DNA of 64,000 nucleotides from Mucilaginibacter jinjuensis (GCF_028596025.1 NZ_CP117167.1:3286001-3350000); one strand, 5' to 3'; shown: positions 1 to 8,620, numbered from the stretch's first letter. The notes: generated by a model not told the origin, from the sequence alone. Program-made: numbers and translations.

Positions 1-592
1 CCTTTAAGCTCACAATAATGGCGTTAACCAATGCCGAACCTTTGGTACCACGGATAATGATGCTGGTAACAATAATTACAATTAATGCAGCAGGCAGGTT
101 AATAATGCCACTCACCACATCGCCATTGGCCGCTTTGGCTGTTTCAAAAGGAGAGAGGGTAAGTTGCGGAGGCAAGTAAAGATCGAACCAGGATAAAAAC
201 TTGGTTAGGTATTGCGACCAGCTGATGGCCACTGTTGCTGCACCCACAGAATATTCGAGCACCAGATCCCATCCGATGATCCAGGCAAACAGTTCGCCCA
301 TAGTGGCATACGAATAAGTATATGCGCTACCTGCTACCGGTATCATGGCCGAAAACTCGGCATAACATAAGGCAGCAAAAGTACAGCCCAACGCTGCAAT
401 AATAAATGATATAGTTACAGCCGGGCCCGAGTGCTGGCCTGCAGCTATACCTGTTAATGAAAATAAACCCGCACCAATAATAATACCTATCCCAATAAGG
501 ATAAGATTAATGGGGCCGAGTGTGCGTTTTAAGGAGTTCTCGCCTTCATCTGCCGATTCTTTCAGCAGGAGGTCGATGGGCTTTTTGATCAT
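1..592 (-). CDS. APC-family amino acid permease, partial (C-terminus outside window)
   Basis: An open frame on the minus strand runs from an ATG at 592 to the left window edge, so only about the first 197 residues are visible. It starts with a short hydrophilic segment (MIKKPIDLLLKES) followed by the glycine-rich first helix with the motif GIGIIIGAGLFSLTG, which is typical of the amino acid-polyamine-organocation (APC) transporters of the YfnA/cationic amino acid type. Several further hydrophobic helices follow, including a region with PVAGSAYTYSYATMGE that is also standard for the family. The expected role is proton-coupled uptake or exchange of an amino acid across the inner membrane; the substrate cannot be told. 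The rest of the gene lies to the left of the window. Confidence 0.85.
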   Translation of the reverse strand, partial: MIKKPIDLLLKESADEGENSLKRTLGPINLILIGIGIIIGAGLFSLTGIAAGQHSGPAVTISFIIAALGCTFAALCYAEFSAMIPVAGSAYTYSYATMGELFAWIIGWDLVLEYSVGAATVAISWSQYLTKFLSWFDLYLPPQLTLSPFETAKAANGDVVSGIINLPAALIVIIVTSIIIRGTKGSALVNAIIVSLK

Positions 593-766
593 ACTAAAAT
601 TAAGTCGACAAAATTACTCGATTAATTGCTGCTGTCAACCTTTAATTGTGTGATGTGTGTAATATAAAGCAGAAAGGGCATTAAAATTGCCTCAATTTTC
701 ATTTTTATTAAAGCTGATAATGCTGTTGCTTGTCCCTTTAAAAGACACCATATACCCATAAAAAGG

Positions 767-881
767 TTGTCATTTCGAACGAGCCGATGGGATTGTGCAT
801 CAGGGGCGAGGAGAAATCTTATGCGTTCTGCATGTTGACTTTGCAAAGCACAGAAGATTTCTCCTATCGTCGAAATGACAA
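767..881. repeat. Intergenic imperfect palindrome (REP/MITE-like)
   Basis: Outer arms at 767-782 (TTGTCATTTCGAACGA) and 867-881 (TCGTCGAAATGACAA) are inverted repeats. Inner arms at 808-820 (GAGGAGAAATCTT) and 855-868 (AGATTTCTCCTATC) pair as well, so the roughly 115-base unit can fold into one long interrupted hairpin. Sequences of this form (GTCATTTCGA...GAGAAATCT...) recur between genes in many Bacteroidota genomes. I see only this copy in the window. It fills most of the 593-989 gap, which holds no convincing gene. Confidence 0.7.
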
Positions 882-941
882 ATTCGTTATTAGAAAAAGA
901 TGTGGGGTTACGGTAGGGCTTTTAATTTGCAATCCACAAAA

Positions 942-969
942 AAGCCCCTGTAGTTTCCTACAGGGGCTT
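942..969 (-). terminator. Rho-independent terminator of the sigma factor gene
   Basis: A perfect 12-bp stem (942-953 with 958-969) and a 4-base loop lie just downstream of the sigma factor stop codon. On the minus strand the stem is followed by a run of T (complement of the A run at 937-942). Confidence 0.85.
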
Positions 970-989
970 CACACTCAAATGAGTTAATA

Positions 990-1847
990 TTATAAGTACG
1001 ACTGCAGCAGGTTTGCTTTAGAAGTTTGTTTTAAGCGTAATAATGCTTTGTCTTTAATCTGGCGAACACGCTCACGGGTCAGGTTATATTTTTCACCGAT
1101 TTCTTCTAATGAATGAGGCGCGTTGTTGTTTAAACCAAAGAACAAGGCAATTACCTGGCGATCGCGTTCGGCCAAAACGTTTAATGAACGTTTGATCTCT
1201 TGCGAAAGTGAATCAACCATCAGGTCGTTATCAGTACCGGCATCGCTGCTTTGTAATACATCAAGCAAAGTATTTTCTTCGCCAGAGATAAAAGGAGCAT
1301 CAACAGATACGTGACGGCCAGAGTTAGCTAATGAATCAGAGATCTTTTCGATAGTAGTTTCCAGATCGTTAGCCAATTCTTCAGGAGTTGGCTGGCGCTC
1401 TAAATCCTGCTCTAATTTAGAAGCCGATTTATGAATTTTGCTTAATGAACCGATTTGGTTTAAGGGTAAACGTACAATACGTGATTGCTCTGCAACGGCA
1501 GATAAAATAGATTGACGGATCCACCATACGGCGTACGAGATAAATTTAAAACCTTTGGTTTCATCAAAACGTTTGGCTGCCTTAATTAAGCCTAAATTTC
1601 CTTCGTTAATCAAATCGCCTAAAGTCAATCCCTGGTTTTGGTATTGTTTAGCTACCGATACAACGAAACGTAAGTTAGTTTTTGTTAAGCGCTCTAAAGC
1701 GGCCTGGTCACCCTCGCGGATCTTTTGTGCCAATATTACTTCTTCCTGTGCGGTAATCAAATCAACTTTTGCAATCTCACTTAAATACTTATCCAGTGAT
1801 TGTGATTCGCGGTTGGTAATAGATTGGGAAATTTTGAGTTGTCTCAT
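990..1847 (-). CDS. rpoD: Primary sigma-70 factor RpoD/SigA
   Basis: The 285-residue product is the housekeeping sigma subunit of RNA polymerase. It begins with a short lead and region 1.2 ([16 protein letters not shown]), then region 2 with the core-binding and -10 recognition segment ([37 protein letters not shown]), region 3 and region 4 with the -35-binding helix-turn-helix ([23 protein letters not shown]). Region 1.1 and the large non-conserved insert of proteobacterial RpoD are absent, which is normal for Bacteroidota, where this protein is close to 287 residues. It stands alone, with a terminator directly downstream. The ATG at 1847 fits family length. Confidence 0.97.
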   Translation of the reverse strand: MRQLKISQSITNRESQSLDKYLSEIAKVDLITAQEEVILAQKIREGDQAALERLTKTNLRFVVSVAKQYQNQGLTLGDLINEGNLGLIKAAKRFDETKGFKFISYAVWWIRQSILSAVAEQSRIVRLPLNQIGSLSKIHKSASKLEQDLERQPTPEELANDLETTIEKISDSLANSGRHVSVDAPFISGEENTLLDVLQSSDAGTDNDLMVDSLSQEIKRSLNVLAERDRQVIALFFGLNNNAPHSLEEIGEKYNLTRERVRQIKDKALLRLKQTSKANLLQSYL

Positions 1848-2193
1848 AAATATATTAAAGGTTCGTCCTGAATATAACCATAAAAAACCGGTTTTTCTTC
1901 AGAAGTAAAAATTAAACAAAAAATGATTGGCTTTTAGAATTTTTATCAGATGCAAATATGATATTTGATGCCTGTATTTACAGGGAATTGATCTGTGATA
2001 ATTAATATTGAAGCCTGTTTTTTTCTTTTACAAAGATAAGTAAACCATTGTAGTTGCTATGTAAAAAAGCGTAATTTATACTGTTTTTTAATACGGTATA
2101 GATACATTAGCCAGTTTTTGATGCTCGGGCATTACTTAAATGTCAGTAAAATGTGTCATAATAACACTTTTTCGACTGTATGCACCCAACACA
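1848..2193. other. Intergenic region upstream of rpoD
   Basis: About 346 AT-rich bases lie between the sigma factor start and the stop of the NADH dehydrogenase gene. It should contain the rpoD promoter, but I found no clear -33/-7 pair, hairpin or small gene in it. Confidence 0.5.
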
Positions 2194-3468
2194 TCAAGGT
2201 CTGAAAATCATTCGCAGCGCCTGGTCACGGGTTATAAACGCAACTGCCCAGCTATATAGTGTGCGTACCTTGTTATTATAATTTACCAGCGAAACAAGGT
2301 GGATAAACAACCAGATAAATAAAGCGGCAAACCCACTCAAATGCACCTTATGTTTAAACAGATCAACCACGGCATGATGGCGGCCCACAATGGCCATTTC
2401 GCCTTTATCGAAATATTTAAACGCTTTCATTGCTTTGCCTTTTTCTACAGCTAAAAAGTTTTTCGCCAAAGTAACACCTTGCTGTATGGCCACTTGTGCC
2501 AGTTGCGGGTGCCCGTGCGGGTAGGCTGGGTCTGTAATTTGTACGCTGATATCGCCAATAGCCCAGATATTCTCAAAACCTTCAACCTGGTTAAATTCAT
2601 TGGTTTTCATGCGTTTACCCACACCCAGGCTTGCCAGTGGGATACCCTCGAACACATTGGCGGTAATACCGGCTGCCCAGATTAGTGTTCCGGCTTCAAT
2701 GGCATCGCCATCGGCAAAACGTACTATACCGTCGGTATAATCGGCAACCCTTGTTTTTAATTTTACCTGTACACCTAAATCGAGCATGGCTTTCTTAGTC
2801 TCGCTATGCGTTTTATCACTCATTGGCGATAACAGGTTTTCTGAGCCATCTACAATATAAATGGCTCCTTTAGCATTCTTTAACTCGGGATAGTCTTTCT
2901 TTAAAATGTAGCTTTTCATTTCGGCTAACATGCCGGCCACTTCAACACCGGTTGGGCCGCCGCCAGCTACTACTATGGTTAGCAGTTTTCTACGCTCTGC
3001 AAGGTCGGTTGCCTTTGCGGCCAGTTCGAGCGTGGTAAGCAGGGCGTTCCGCATTTTCAAAGCATCATCAATGCCTTTTAGCGAAATGGCATTTTTTTCG
3101 ATGCTCTCAATACCGTAAAAGTTGGTTTTAGCGCCGGCTGCAAATACAAGCTGATCGTATTGCAATTCGCCATCGCTTAAGTAAATGGTTTGTGTTGCCG
3201 GGTCAACCCGTAAAAATTCGGCCATCCTGAAATTAATATTCTTATCCCTGAATAATTTACGAAATGGATAACTAATGCTCGAAGGATCGAGGAAACTTGT
3301 AGCCACCTGGTAAAGCAGCGGGGTAAAGTAGTTGTAGTTATTTTTATCTACCAGGGTAATATGGTAGTTTTTGGTTTTATATAAATTTTGCGCCAGGTTT
3401 AAGCCTGCAAATCCGCCTCCAACAATCACTATCCTCGTTTTTTTTTCGTTAGATTCTAAACTTGTCAT
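2194..3468 (-). CDS. ndh: Type II NADH dehydrogenase (NDH-2), FAD-dependent
   Basis: The 424-residue protein carries two dinucleotide-binding signatures: IVIVGGGFAGLNLA near residues 13-26 for FAD and IVVAGGGPTGVEVAG near residue 165 for NADH. A conserved AIGD motif (IWAIGDIS) follows in the C-terminal third. Length and layout match single-subunit NADH:quinone oxidoreductases, which pass electrons from NADH to the quinone pool without pumping protons. The C-terminal ~60 residues include a hydrophobic stretch (LSGFAALFIWLFIHLVSLV) that would hold the enzyme to the inner face of the cytoplasmic membrane. It appears monocistronic. Related FAD-dependent pyridine nucleotide-disulfide oxidoreductases are the only realistic alternative. 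Confidence 0.93.
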   Translation of the reverse strand: MTSLESNEKKTRIVIVGGGFAGLNLAQNLYKTKNYHITLVDKNNYNYFTPLLYQVATSFLDPSSISYPFRKLFRDKNINFRMAEFLRVDPATQTIYLSDGELQYDQLVFAAGAKTNFYGIESIEKNAISLKGIDDALKMRNALLTTLELAAKATDLAERRKLLTIVVAGGGPTGVEVAGMLAEMKSYILKKDYPELKNAKGAIYIVDGSENLLSPMSDKTHSETKKAMLDLGVQVKLKTRVADYTDGIVRFADGDAIEAGTLIWAAGITANVFEGIPLASLGVGKRMKTNEFNQVEGFENIWAIGDISVQITDPAYPHGHPQLAQVAIQQGVTLAKNFLAVEKGKAMKAFKYFDKGEMAIVGRHHAVVDLFKHKVHLSGFAALFIWLFIHLVSLVNYNNKVRTLYSWAVAFITRDQALRMIFRP

Positions 3469-3632
3469 GATGTTATTATGTCTTGTTTCTATAACAAATA
3501 TCAGGGTTTGAGACTGTTAAAAAGTTATACTGGGTTAAGAAATGCATTTATGCTTTATGCCTGACAATTGGTGACGCTACATTGTTTACATACATGCTGA
3601 AAGCTGCCAATGATGTTTTATGTTTGCTTTAA

Positions 3633-4439
3633 ATGACGGTAAGTATTTTAGGTTGCGGCTGGTTCGGTTTTGCCTTGGCTAAATCATTATTGCAGGAAGG
3701 CGTTGCTGTAAAAGGTTCAACAACTTCCAAATCGAAACTAAGCGAGCTAGTTGATGTGGGTATAATACCTTTTCTTATTCAGATTGATCAGAACGCTGGT
3801 GAATCTAATCCTGATTTTTTTGATTGTGATTTACTGGTGGTTTGCATCCCACCCCAAATTAAGGCGGAAGAGGGGGAATTGTTTCTGCAGAAAATTAACA
3901 ATATCATCTCGGCTATTAATCAGTATCAAATATCCAAAGTAATTTATATCAGCACTACAGGTGTTTATGGAGATTTAGGCATCGAGGTTAATGAAAATTC
4001 AGACCCACAACCCGACACAGAGAATGGCAAACTGTTATTACAAGCTGAACTAATATTTCAAAGTCAACCAAATTTTAAAACGACTATAGTAAGATTTGGT
4101 GGATTAGTAGGCCCAGGCAGACATCCGGGAAGATTTTTTGCAGGAAAAAAGGATATTGCGAATGGTAAAGCCCCGGTTAATTTAATTCATCAGGTTGACG
4201 CGGTTGGCGTAGTGATGGCTATTGTTAAAGGCCAATATTTCGGACAGGTATTTAACGGATGCTCGCCAGATCATCCAAGCCGGTCTGACTTTTACACCGG
4301 TGCTGCCAGACAAGGCGGATTCGAAATTCCTGAATTTAAAGATGAACTCAAAGGATGGAAAATAGTAAGCAGCACCAAAGTAAGCGAACTACTCGATTAC
4401 GAATTTAAAGTTAAAGACTGGCTAAACTGTCAGTTCTAA
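3633..4439 (+). CDS. SDR-type NAD(P)-dependent epimerase/reductase (YeeZ-like)
   Basis: The 268-residue protein opens with a Rossmann glycine motif (ILGCGWFG, residues 5-12) and has the YISTTGVYG segment around residues 105-113 that is typical of the extended short-chain dehydrogenase/epimerase superfamily (COG0451). The C-terminal half has the substrate-domain pattern seen in YeeZ-like members (VRFGGLVGPGRHP, NLIHQVDAVG). The substrate is unknown; many such proteins are annotated only as NAD-dependent epimerase/dehydratase. It is transcribed away from the NADH dehydrogenase gene across a 164-base divergent spacer and converges with the zinc-finger gene downstream. The ATG at 3633 gives the complete nucleotide fold. 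Confidence 0.8.
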   Translation: MTVSILGCGWFGFALAKSLLQEGVAVKGSTTSKSKLSELVDVGIIPFLIQIDQNAGESNPDFFDCDLLVVCIPPQIKAEEGELFLQKINNIISAINQYQISKVIYISTTGVYGDLGIEVNENSDPQPDTENGKLLLQAELIFQSQPNFKTTIVRFGGLVGPGRHPGRFFAGKKDIANGKAPVNLIHQVDAVGVVMAIVKGQYFGQVFNGCSPDHPSRSDFYTGAARQGGFEIPEFKDELKGWKIVSSTKVSELLDYEFKVKDWLNCQF

Positions 4440-4440
4440 A

Positions 4441-4722
4441 CTATTGAGGGCTCAGTCTTAATGAAAGGCTGCTTAAGGCATCCTGATACGATTTTTTCTC
4501 AATTTCCATCACAAACTCAACCGGGCCGCCGTCTTTACCACAGCCAAAACATCTGAAGATATTGTTCTGGGGCGAGATCATTAATGATAAACCCTGGTCG
4601 TTGTGGAATGGACAAGCGCCTTTTAACGCGCGGTGACTGCTTTGAAGTGGAATGTAACTTGATACAACGGTAACTATATCTAATTGCACCTGGTTAAGGT
4701 TAGTACTATTTTCTGATGGCAT
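4441..4722 (-). CDS. Stand-alone CHC2 zinc-finger protein (DnaG N-terminal domain only)
   Basis: The protein of about 93 residues is made almost entirely of the CHC2-type zinc ribbon that starts bacterial DnaG primases. The ligands are seen in CPFH and, about 20 residues later, CFGC, followed by GKDGGPVEFVM as in DnaG. No TOPRIM or helicase-binding domain follows; a stop comes about 25 residues after the finger, so this is not the cellular primase. Small proteins of this kind are known in Bacteroidota; they probably bind DNA, but the role is not established. I prefer the ATG at 4722; an in-frame GTG at 4740 would add six residues. Confidence 0.8.
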   Translation of the reverse strand: MPSENSTNLNQVQLDIVTVVSSYIPLQSSHRALKGACPFHNDQGLSLMISPQNNIFRCFGCGKDGGPVEFVMEIEKKSYQDALSSLSLRLSPQ

Positions 4723-4902
4723 TAGTTCTTGTTCGGCCACTATTTGATTAGCCTTGAGGTAAAAATAAGCGATTAACCAGTAAATTAAATGCTATCAAAT
4801 GCATCTAAGCTTTAAAGCCCTGAGGTTAAGCTGATAAAAATTAAATTGTATGGAAAATAATATTCAGTAAGGCTGCAATCTGAATGTTAGAGGATGAGTA
4901 TC

Positions 4903-4910
4903 TATATTTG
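4903..4910 (+). promoter_or_regulatory. Candidate -7 element upstream of the cytochrome c peroxidase gene
   Basis: TATATTTG is a full match to the Bacteroidota -7 consensus TAnnTTTG, 11 bases before the ATG at 4922. A matching TTG is not present at the usual -33 distance; only CTG at 4880-4882 is, so the call is weak. Confidence 0.25.
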
Positions 4911-4921
4911 TTTCTGAAGGT

Positions 4922-5974
4922 ATGATAAAGGTTAAGCTTTTCGTTTTCTTGATCCCTATATGTTTTGTTGGGCTAATGGCGTTTCAGTATTCGTCCGAAT
5001 TACCATCTGCTGCCGGTATTGATACTATTCAGTTTAAACAACCTTCCAATTTTCGCAAACCAGTATATGATTTTGATAAGAATCCCGTAACAAAGGATGG
5101 CTTTCTGTTAGGTAAAGCTTTGTTTTATGATCCGCTTTTGTCTGTTGATAAAACGGTAGCTTGCGGTAATTGCCACCAGGCCTCAGCCGCATTTGCCAAT
5201 CTGGGCAGCGCCTTAAGTCGTGGAATAAAAAATTGCAAAGGCACACGTAATGCACCACCGCTTTTTAACCTGGCCTGGCAAAAGGAATTTATGTGGGATG
5301 GCCGGATCAATAACCACGAGGCAGTACCCGTAAATGCTTTGACTAACCCTTGCGAGATGGGCAATACCATGAGTAATGTGCTGTACACCTTGCAAAACCA
5401 CGCTGGTTACCCTGCTGAATTTAAAAAAGTATTTGGCAGTGATAAAATAACTCAGGAAATGGTGTTGAAGGCAATAGCCCAGTTTACGGTAATGATGGTT
5501 TCGGCCAACAGCAAGTACGATAAATATATACGACACGAAGCAGGGGGAGCATTTACTGAAAACGAGCAGGCGGGTTATGCTTTATTTAGGCAAAAATGCG
5601 AAGCCTGCCACACCGAACCGTTATTTACAGACCTCTCATACCGAAACAACGGACTCGAGGAAACTTCAATAGATATTGGCCGGGATAGTATGACACACCA
5701 ACGAGCTGACAGAGGCAAATTTCGTGTACCATCGCTCCGTAATATAGAAATCACCAGCCCATACATGCATGACGGGCGGTTTTACTCACTGAAAGAAGTT
5801 CTGCAGCATTATAATTCGGGTATGAAAAATCACGCTAATCTCGACCCCGTTTTTAGACAGGATGGCAAAGTAGGGATTGCCCTTTCACCAACGGAGCAGA
5901 CGCAAATCATTGCCTTCCTGAAAACGTTAACCGACGTCGACTTTATCAACGACCGCCGGTTTAACAACCATTAA
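4922..5974 (+). CDS. Di-heme cytochrome c peroxidase (CcpA/MauG family)
   Basis: The 350-residue exported protein has an N-terminal hydrophobic segment (residues 4-21) and two c-type heme motifs, CGNCH at residues 81-85 and CEACH at 226-230. Conserved family segments are present: the LFYDPLLS lead before heme 1, MWDGR after it, and RVPSLRNIEITSPYMHDGR near residues 267-285, where the Met may be an axial ligand. The enzymes reduce hydrogen peroxide to water in the periplasm with electrons from small cytochromes; MauG-like members instead oxidise protein or organic substrates, and sequence alone does not separate these. Its stop abuts the stop of the convergent molybdopterin-like gene with no spacer. 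Confidence 0.92.
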   Translation: MIKVKLFVFLIPICFVGLMAFQYSSELPSAAGIDTIQFKQPSNFRKPVYDFDKNPVTKDGFLLGKALFYDPLLSVDKTVACGNCHQASAAFANLGSALSRGIKNCKGTRNAPPLFNLAWQKEFMWDGRINNHEAVPVNALTNPCEMGNTMSNVLYTLQNHAGYPAEFKKVFGSDKITQEMVLKAIAQFTVMMVSANSKYDKYIRHEAGGAFTENEQAGYALFRQKCEACHTEPLFTDLSYRNNGLEETSIDIGRDSMTHQRADRGKFRVPSLRNIEITSPYMHDGRFYSLKEVLQHYNSGMKNHANLDPVFRQDGKVGIALSPTEQTQIIAFLKTLTDVDFINDRRFNNH

Positions 5975-6472
5975 TTAAGGTTTCTTGGCTGTCAGCACAT
6001 CAATTGCTACCACCCGCATGGCACTCCTTGCCGGCTTTTTATCGCCCGGCACAATCAAGCGATAGGGGCCAAAGTTGGCGGCAAGGTCTTCACCATCTTC
6101 CTTGTTAGCTAAAATAATAAGCTTATCTGTAAATGCTGGGTCAACCTCGGGTAAGGCAATAACCACCTGGTAACCATCTGCTGCAGATACAAGAACGTAT
6201 TTAGTTAATGATTTTCCTCTCAGTTGTTTATTAGGGATGGCATCTGCCTGGGTTAAAATATCATAAAGTGAAACGCCGCTGTAAACATGTTCGCGGCCAT
6301 CATTGGCGGTAACTTTAACGGTTACCTGTTTCATGGCCGCAAAATTAGTGGCATTCAGTTTATAAGGCTGGGTTACATCGCCGCCAATAGCAACTTCTGC
6401 CGTTTGTGCTTTAGCCATCAAACCAATAAATGTGAAGGCAAATACCAGGGTAAAAAAATTAATGTTTTTCAT
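5975..6472 (-). CDS. Exported molybdopterin-binding-like protein (sulfite oxidase fold)
   Basis: The 165-residue protein has a cleavable signal peptide (MKNINFFTLVFAFTFIGLMAKAQ) and a single domain resembling the oxidoreductase molybdopterin-binding fold. Visible signs are VYSGVSLYDILTQA, the DGYQVVIALPEVDP stretch and the GPYRLIVPGDKK ending that pattern with YedY/sulfite-oxidase-like domains. The cysteine that coordinates molybdenum in true sulfite oxidases is not seen, so it may bind a ligand without being a redox enzyme. It converges on the cytochrome c peroxidase gene, end to end. Upstream lies a long AT-rich spacer. Confidence 0.75.
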   Translation of the reverse strand: MKNINFFTLVFAFTFIGLMAKAQTAEVAIGGDVTQPYKLNATNFAAMKQVTVKVTANDGREHVYSGVSLYDILTQADAIPNKQLRGKSLTKYVLVSAADGYQVVIALPEVDPAFTDKLIILANKEDGEDLAANFGPYRLIVPGDKKPARSAMRVVAIDVLTAKKP

Positions 6473-6921
6473 TGCTGTTAAATTACTAATTGTTGGAGGG
6501 TAAGCAAAATTGAAATACTTAATCAGGAAATTATTTAATGAAAATCTTGTATTTATCTAATACGAAATATTGTATCATATAATTGTTGTATTGTAATACT
6601 ATTTATCTAATTAATAATATCATTGAGTATCTAATTAAATACGCTAATTGGGTGTAAAATAAATTAATTTTTTATATAATATATATTGTATACATACGTA
6701 TATTAGTCTCCACCTAAATTCACAGTTTTTATGGAAAAGGCAATGTTTACCACTGTATGGCTTAAGGCTATAGGTAATAACAGCACTCTAAAAACCCAAT
6801 TATGTTTATGGTACTATGCCATAAAAAGTACGTACAAAAGCCAATTTATTAATATAACGGCCAATTGTTTATCGGGCAATTACAGAACAAAAACAACTTT
6901 GCAATAAGGTGTACTTTTCTG
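6473..6921. other. Very AT-rich intergenic region before the eCIS locus
   Basis: The region separates the housekeeping block from the injection-system locus. 6520-6710 is strongly AT-rich, with alternating TA runs around 6670-6705, and would suit a promoter or a binding site for a nucleoid protein. One short open frame (6731-6907) lies inside and is listed separately. I see no RNA gene or clear hairpin. Confidence 0.5.
6731..6907 (+). CDS. Possible small ORF (58 codons) upstream of the eCIS regulator
   Basis: An ATG frame at 6731 runs to a TAA at 6905-6907, 14 bases before the regulator ATG. The predicted 58-residue peptide (starting MEKAMFTTVWLKAIGNN) shows no family I recognise. It could be a real small protein, a leader peptide coupled to the regulator, or chance. 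Position and spacing are the only support. Confidence 0.25.
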   Translation: MEKAMFTTVWLKAIGNNSTLKTQLCLWYYAIKSTYKSQFINITANCLSGNYRTKTTLQ

Positions 6922-7791
6922 ATGAACGCTGATAAACTCATCGTAATTGGCTGTGATGAAACGGCTGCCTTATCAACTATATTAAATAGTATGAATGGCT
7001 TTCCGTACAATATTGTTTCGGCTACCAAAATGTCTGACTTGATCGGGATAGTTAAATCATTAAACCCCGACCTTGTTATCATTAATTTCAGAAATAATCA
7101 ATTCGCCCTTAATGATTTTATTACGTTTATTAAGCGGCCGGAAATACCTATTCTTTGCCTTACCCGCAGGCAGGAGCAGGAAGATCTATCATGGTCTGAT
7201 ACGCTTATTGTTTTTACTTATCCTTATGAGTCGATGGGGAACGAAACGTATCTTCGGTCGAGGATTAATTCCATTTTTCTTTTAAAGGAAGGATCTGCAA
7301 AAAGCATGGTCAGTTCAACGCTTCTTGGGGCAGTTATTCAAAAAAGTAATGAATTGGGTGAAGGGCGAAACTTAAGCCGATACGTATTAGAGCTCGATCA
7401 AAAAGTAGAGATCTTATTAAAAGTTAAAGACCGCATCGCAAACCTTTGCGGCAGGGTTGACGATCACGTGAGGGCCGAACTCACTTCTATTGTAAACTCC
7501 ATTAAAAAGTCGGCCAACGATCATAAGCTTTGGGAAGATTTTAAACTATACTTCGAACAAACTGATCCTGACTTTCTAAAGGTACTATCCAAAAAATACC
7601 CTGTGCTAACCCCAGTAGATTTAAAGTATTGCTGCTATCTGAAAATGAACATGTCAAACGATGACATCCGGAACCTCCTCGCCATTAATCAGGATAGCGT
7701 ACGTACCCATAAATACCGCCTGAAAAAGAAGATGTCGCTCGGTAAAGAGCAGGATCTCAGAAGCTATCTGAAAGCTGTAGGCCAGCATTAA
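6922..7791 (+). CDS. Atypical response-regulator-like protein with LuxR-type HTH, putative eCIS regulator
   Basis: The 289-residue protein has an N-terminal receiver-like alpha/beta domain (KLIVIGCDETAAL..., PDLVIINFRNN, IPILCLTRR) and a C-terminal helix-turn-helix (LTPVDLKYCCYLKMNMSNDDIRNLL, SVRTHKYRLKKKM) of the LuxR/GerE class common at the end of Bacteroidota sensor and regulator proteins. Where the receiver should carry the phospho-accepting Asp after strand 3, the sequence reads LVIINFRN, so phosphorylation control is doubtful. It sits 190 bases upstream of the first structural gene, on the same strand, and is the best candidate for a transcriptional switch of the locus. I chose the ATG at 6922 over an in-frame TTG at 6865. 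Confidence 0.75.
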   Translation: MNADKLIVIGCDETAALSTILNSMNGFPYNIVSATKMSDLIGIVKSLNPDLVIINFRNNQFALNDFITFIKRPEIPILCLTRRQEQEDLSWSDTLIVFTYPYESMGNETYLRSRINSIFLLKEGSAKSMVSSTLLGAVIQKSNELGEGRNLSRYVLELDQKVEILLKVKDRIANLCGRVDDHVRAELTSIVNSIKKSANDHKLWEDFKLYFEQTDPDFLKVLSKKYPVLTPVDLKYCCYLKMNMSNDDIRNLLAINQDSVRTHKYRLKKKMSLGKEQDLRSYLKAVGQH

Positions 7792-7935
7792 CACTATTTT
7801 ATTCAGTCCGTTATTTCGTAATCAAATTTTAATGCAGGTATCACCTGTTTATCGCATTGTGCTATATATCAACAGTTTGTATGCATAACTATCGGTCTAC
7901 GAATTGTCTACGTTTTTAAAGAATGCCCTTTACGC

Positions 7936-7965
7936 TTGTATACGGAACGTACATGGTTAATTTTA
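7936..7965 (+). promoter_or_regulatory. Candidate promoter of the eCIS structural operon
   Basis: TTG at 7936-7938 is followed after 19 bases by TAATTTTA at 7958-7965, close to the Bacteroidota TTG-N19-TAnnTTTG pattern with one mismatch at the last base. It would start transcription about 10 bases before the ATG at 7982. Confidence 0.4.
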
Positions 7966-7981
7966 GCATACCGTAAACCTT

Positions 7982-8620
7982 ATGCCTAATTTTACTTCAG
8001 GCAATCCAAACGCCCAAACTACCTATACAACCGAACCAACAATTTTTGACATGATCAACAAGGCACTTCAATTCACTAACGATATACTTGATCAGTTTTT
8101 GAGGAACCGTTTTGGGCTAACGGAAAGCAAAGTTATTCTGAATAATTTAATTGAAAACAGTGGTGCAATACCATTGGCTAATCAGAATAAAGTTGTAATA
8201 TCACTTATCAATATCGAGAAGGAAACTTCGAAACCATTTTATATCCGGAACAAAAGATTAGAGAACGGCAGCTATGCAGATGTAAACCCTGCCGAGCGTT
8301 ACAACCTCGATCTTTTAATCAGCGGCAATTTTGACGATTATAACGAAACATTGAAATTCATAAACGCAGTGATCCTGTTTTTCCAGATCAATGTTGCAGT
8401 TGATGCCAGTTCGTTCTCGAATATCCCGGCTGGGTTAAGCAAGCTGGAGTTTGAGATTGAAAAGATAGGCTATCACCAAATGCATAGTTTATGGACGGCT
8501 ATGGGCGCTAAATATCAGCCATCCGTAATTTATAAACTAAGGCTTGTTACCATACAGGGCAACGAAGCCGAAGGCTTTACACCAATGGTATCTCAATCAT
8601 CAAACTTGATAACGGCATAA
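7982..8620 (+). CDS. eCIS tail terminator, Pvc16/Afp16-like (DUF4255)
   Basis: The 212-residue protein matches the DUF4255/Pvc16 N-terminal family: an opening helix (TIFDMINKALQFTNDILDQFL), a beta-rich core with VVISLINIEKETSKPF and RYNLDLLISGNF, and the conserved FINAVILFFQ helix. In Afp and PVC particles this protein caps the distal end of sheath and tube and fixes the final length. In most members the family begins near the MINKAL segment (residue 24), so the first 23 residues are an extension or the true start is the later ATG. It is the first gene of the structural operon, and its TAA overlaps the next ATG by one base. Confidence 0.87.
   Translation: MPNFTSGNPNAQTTYTTEPTIFDMINKALQFTNDILDQFLRNRFGLTESKVILNNLIENSGAIPLANQNKVVISLINIEKETSKPFYIRNKRLENGSYADVNPAERYNLDLLISGNFDDYNETLKFINAVILFFQINVAVDASSFSNIPAGLSKLEFEIEKIGYHQMHSLWTAMGAKYQPSVIYKLRLVTIQGNEAEGFTPMVSQSSNLITA

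Noticed and set aside
622..987. Small ORFs on both strands around the intergenic palindrome
   Set aside because: They are made of the repeat itself and of low-complexity sequence, and have no family resemblance.
5034..5766. Several open frames opposite the cytochrome c peroxidase gene
   Set aside because: They are complementary shadows of a well-supported gene with clear heme motifs.
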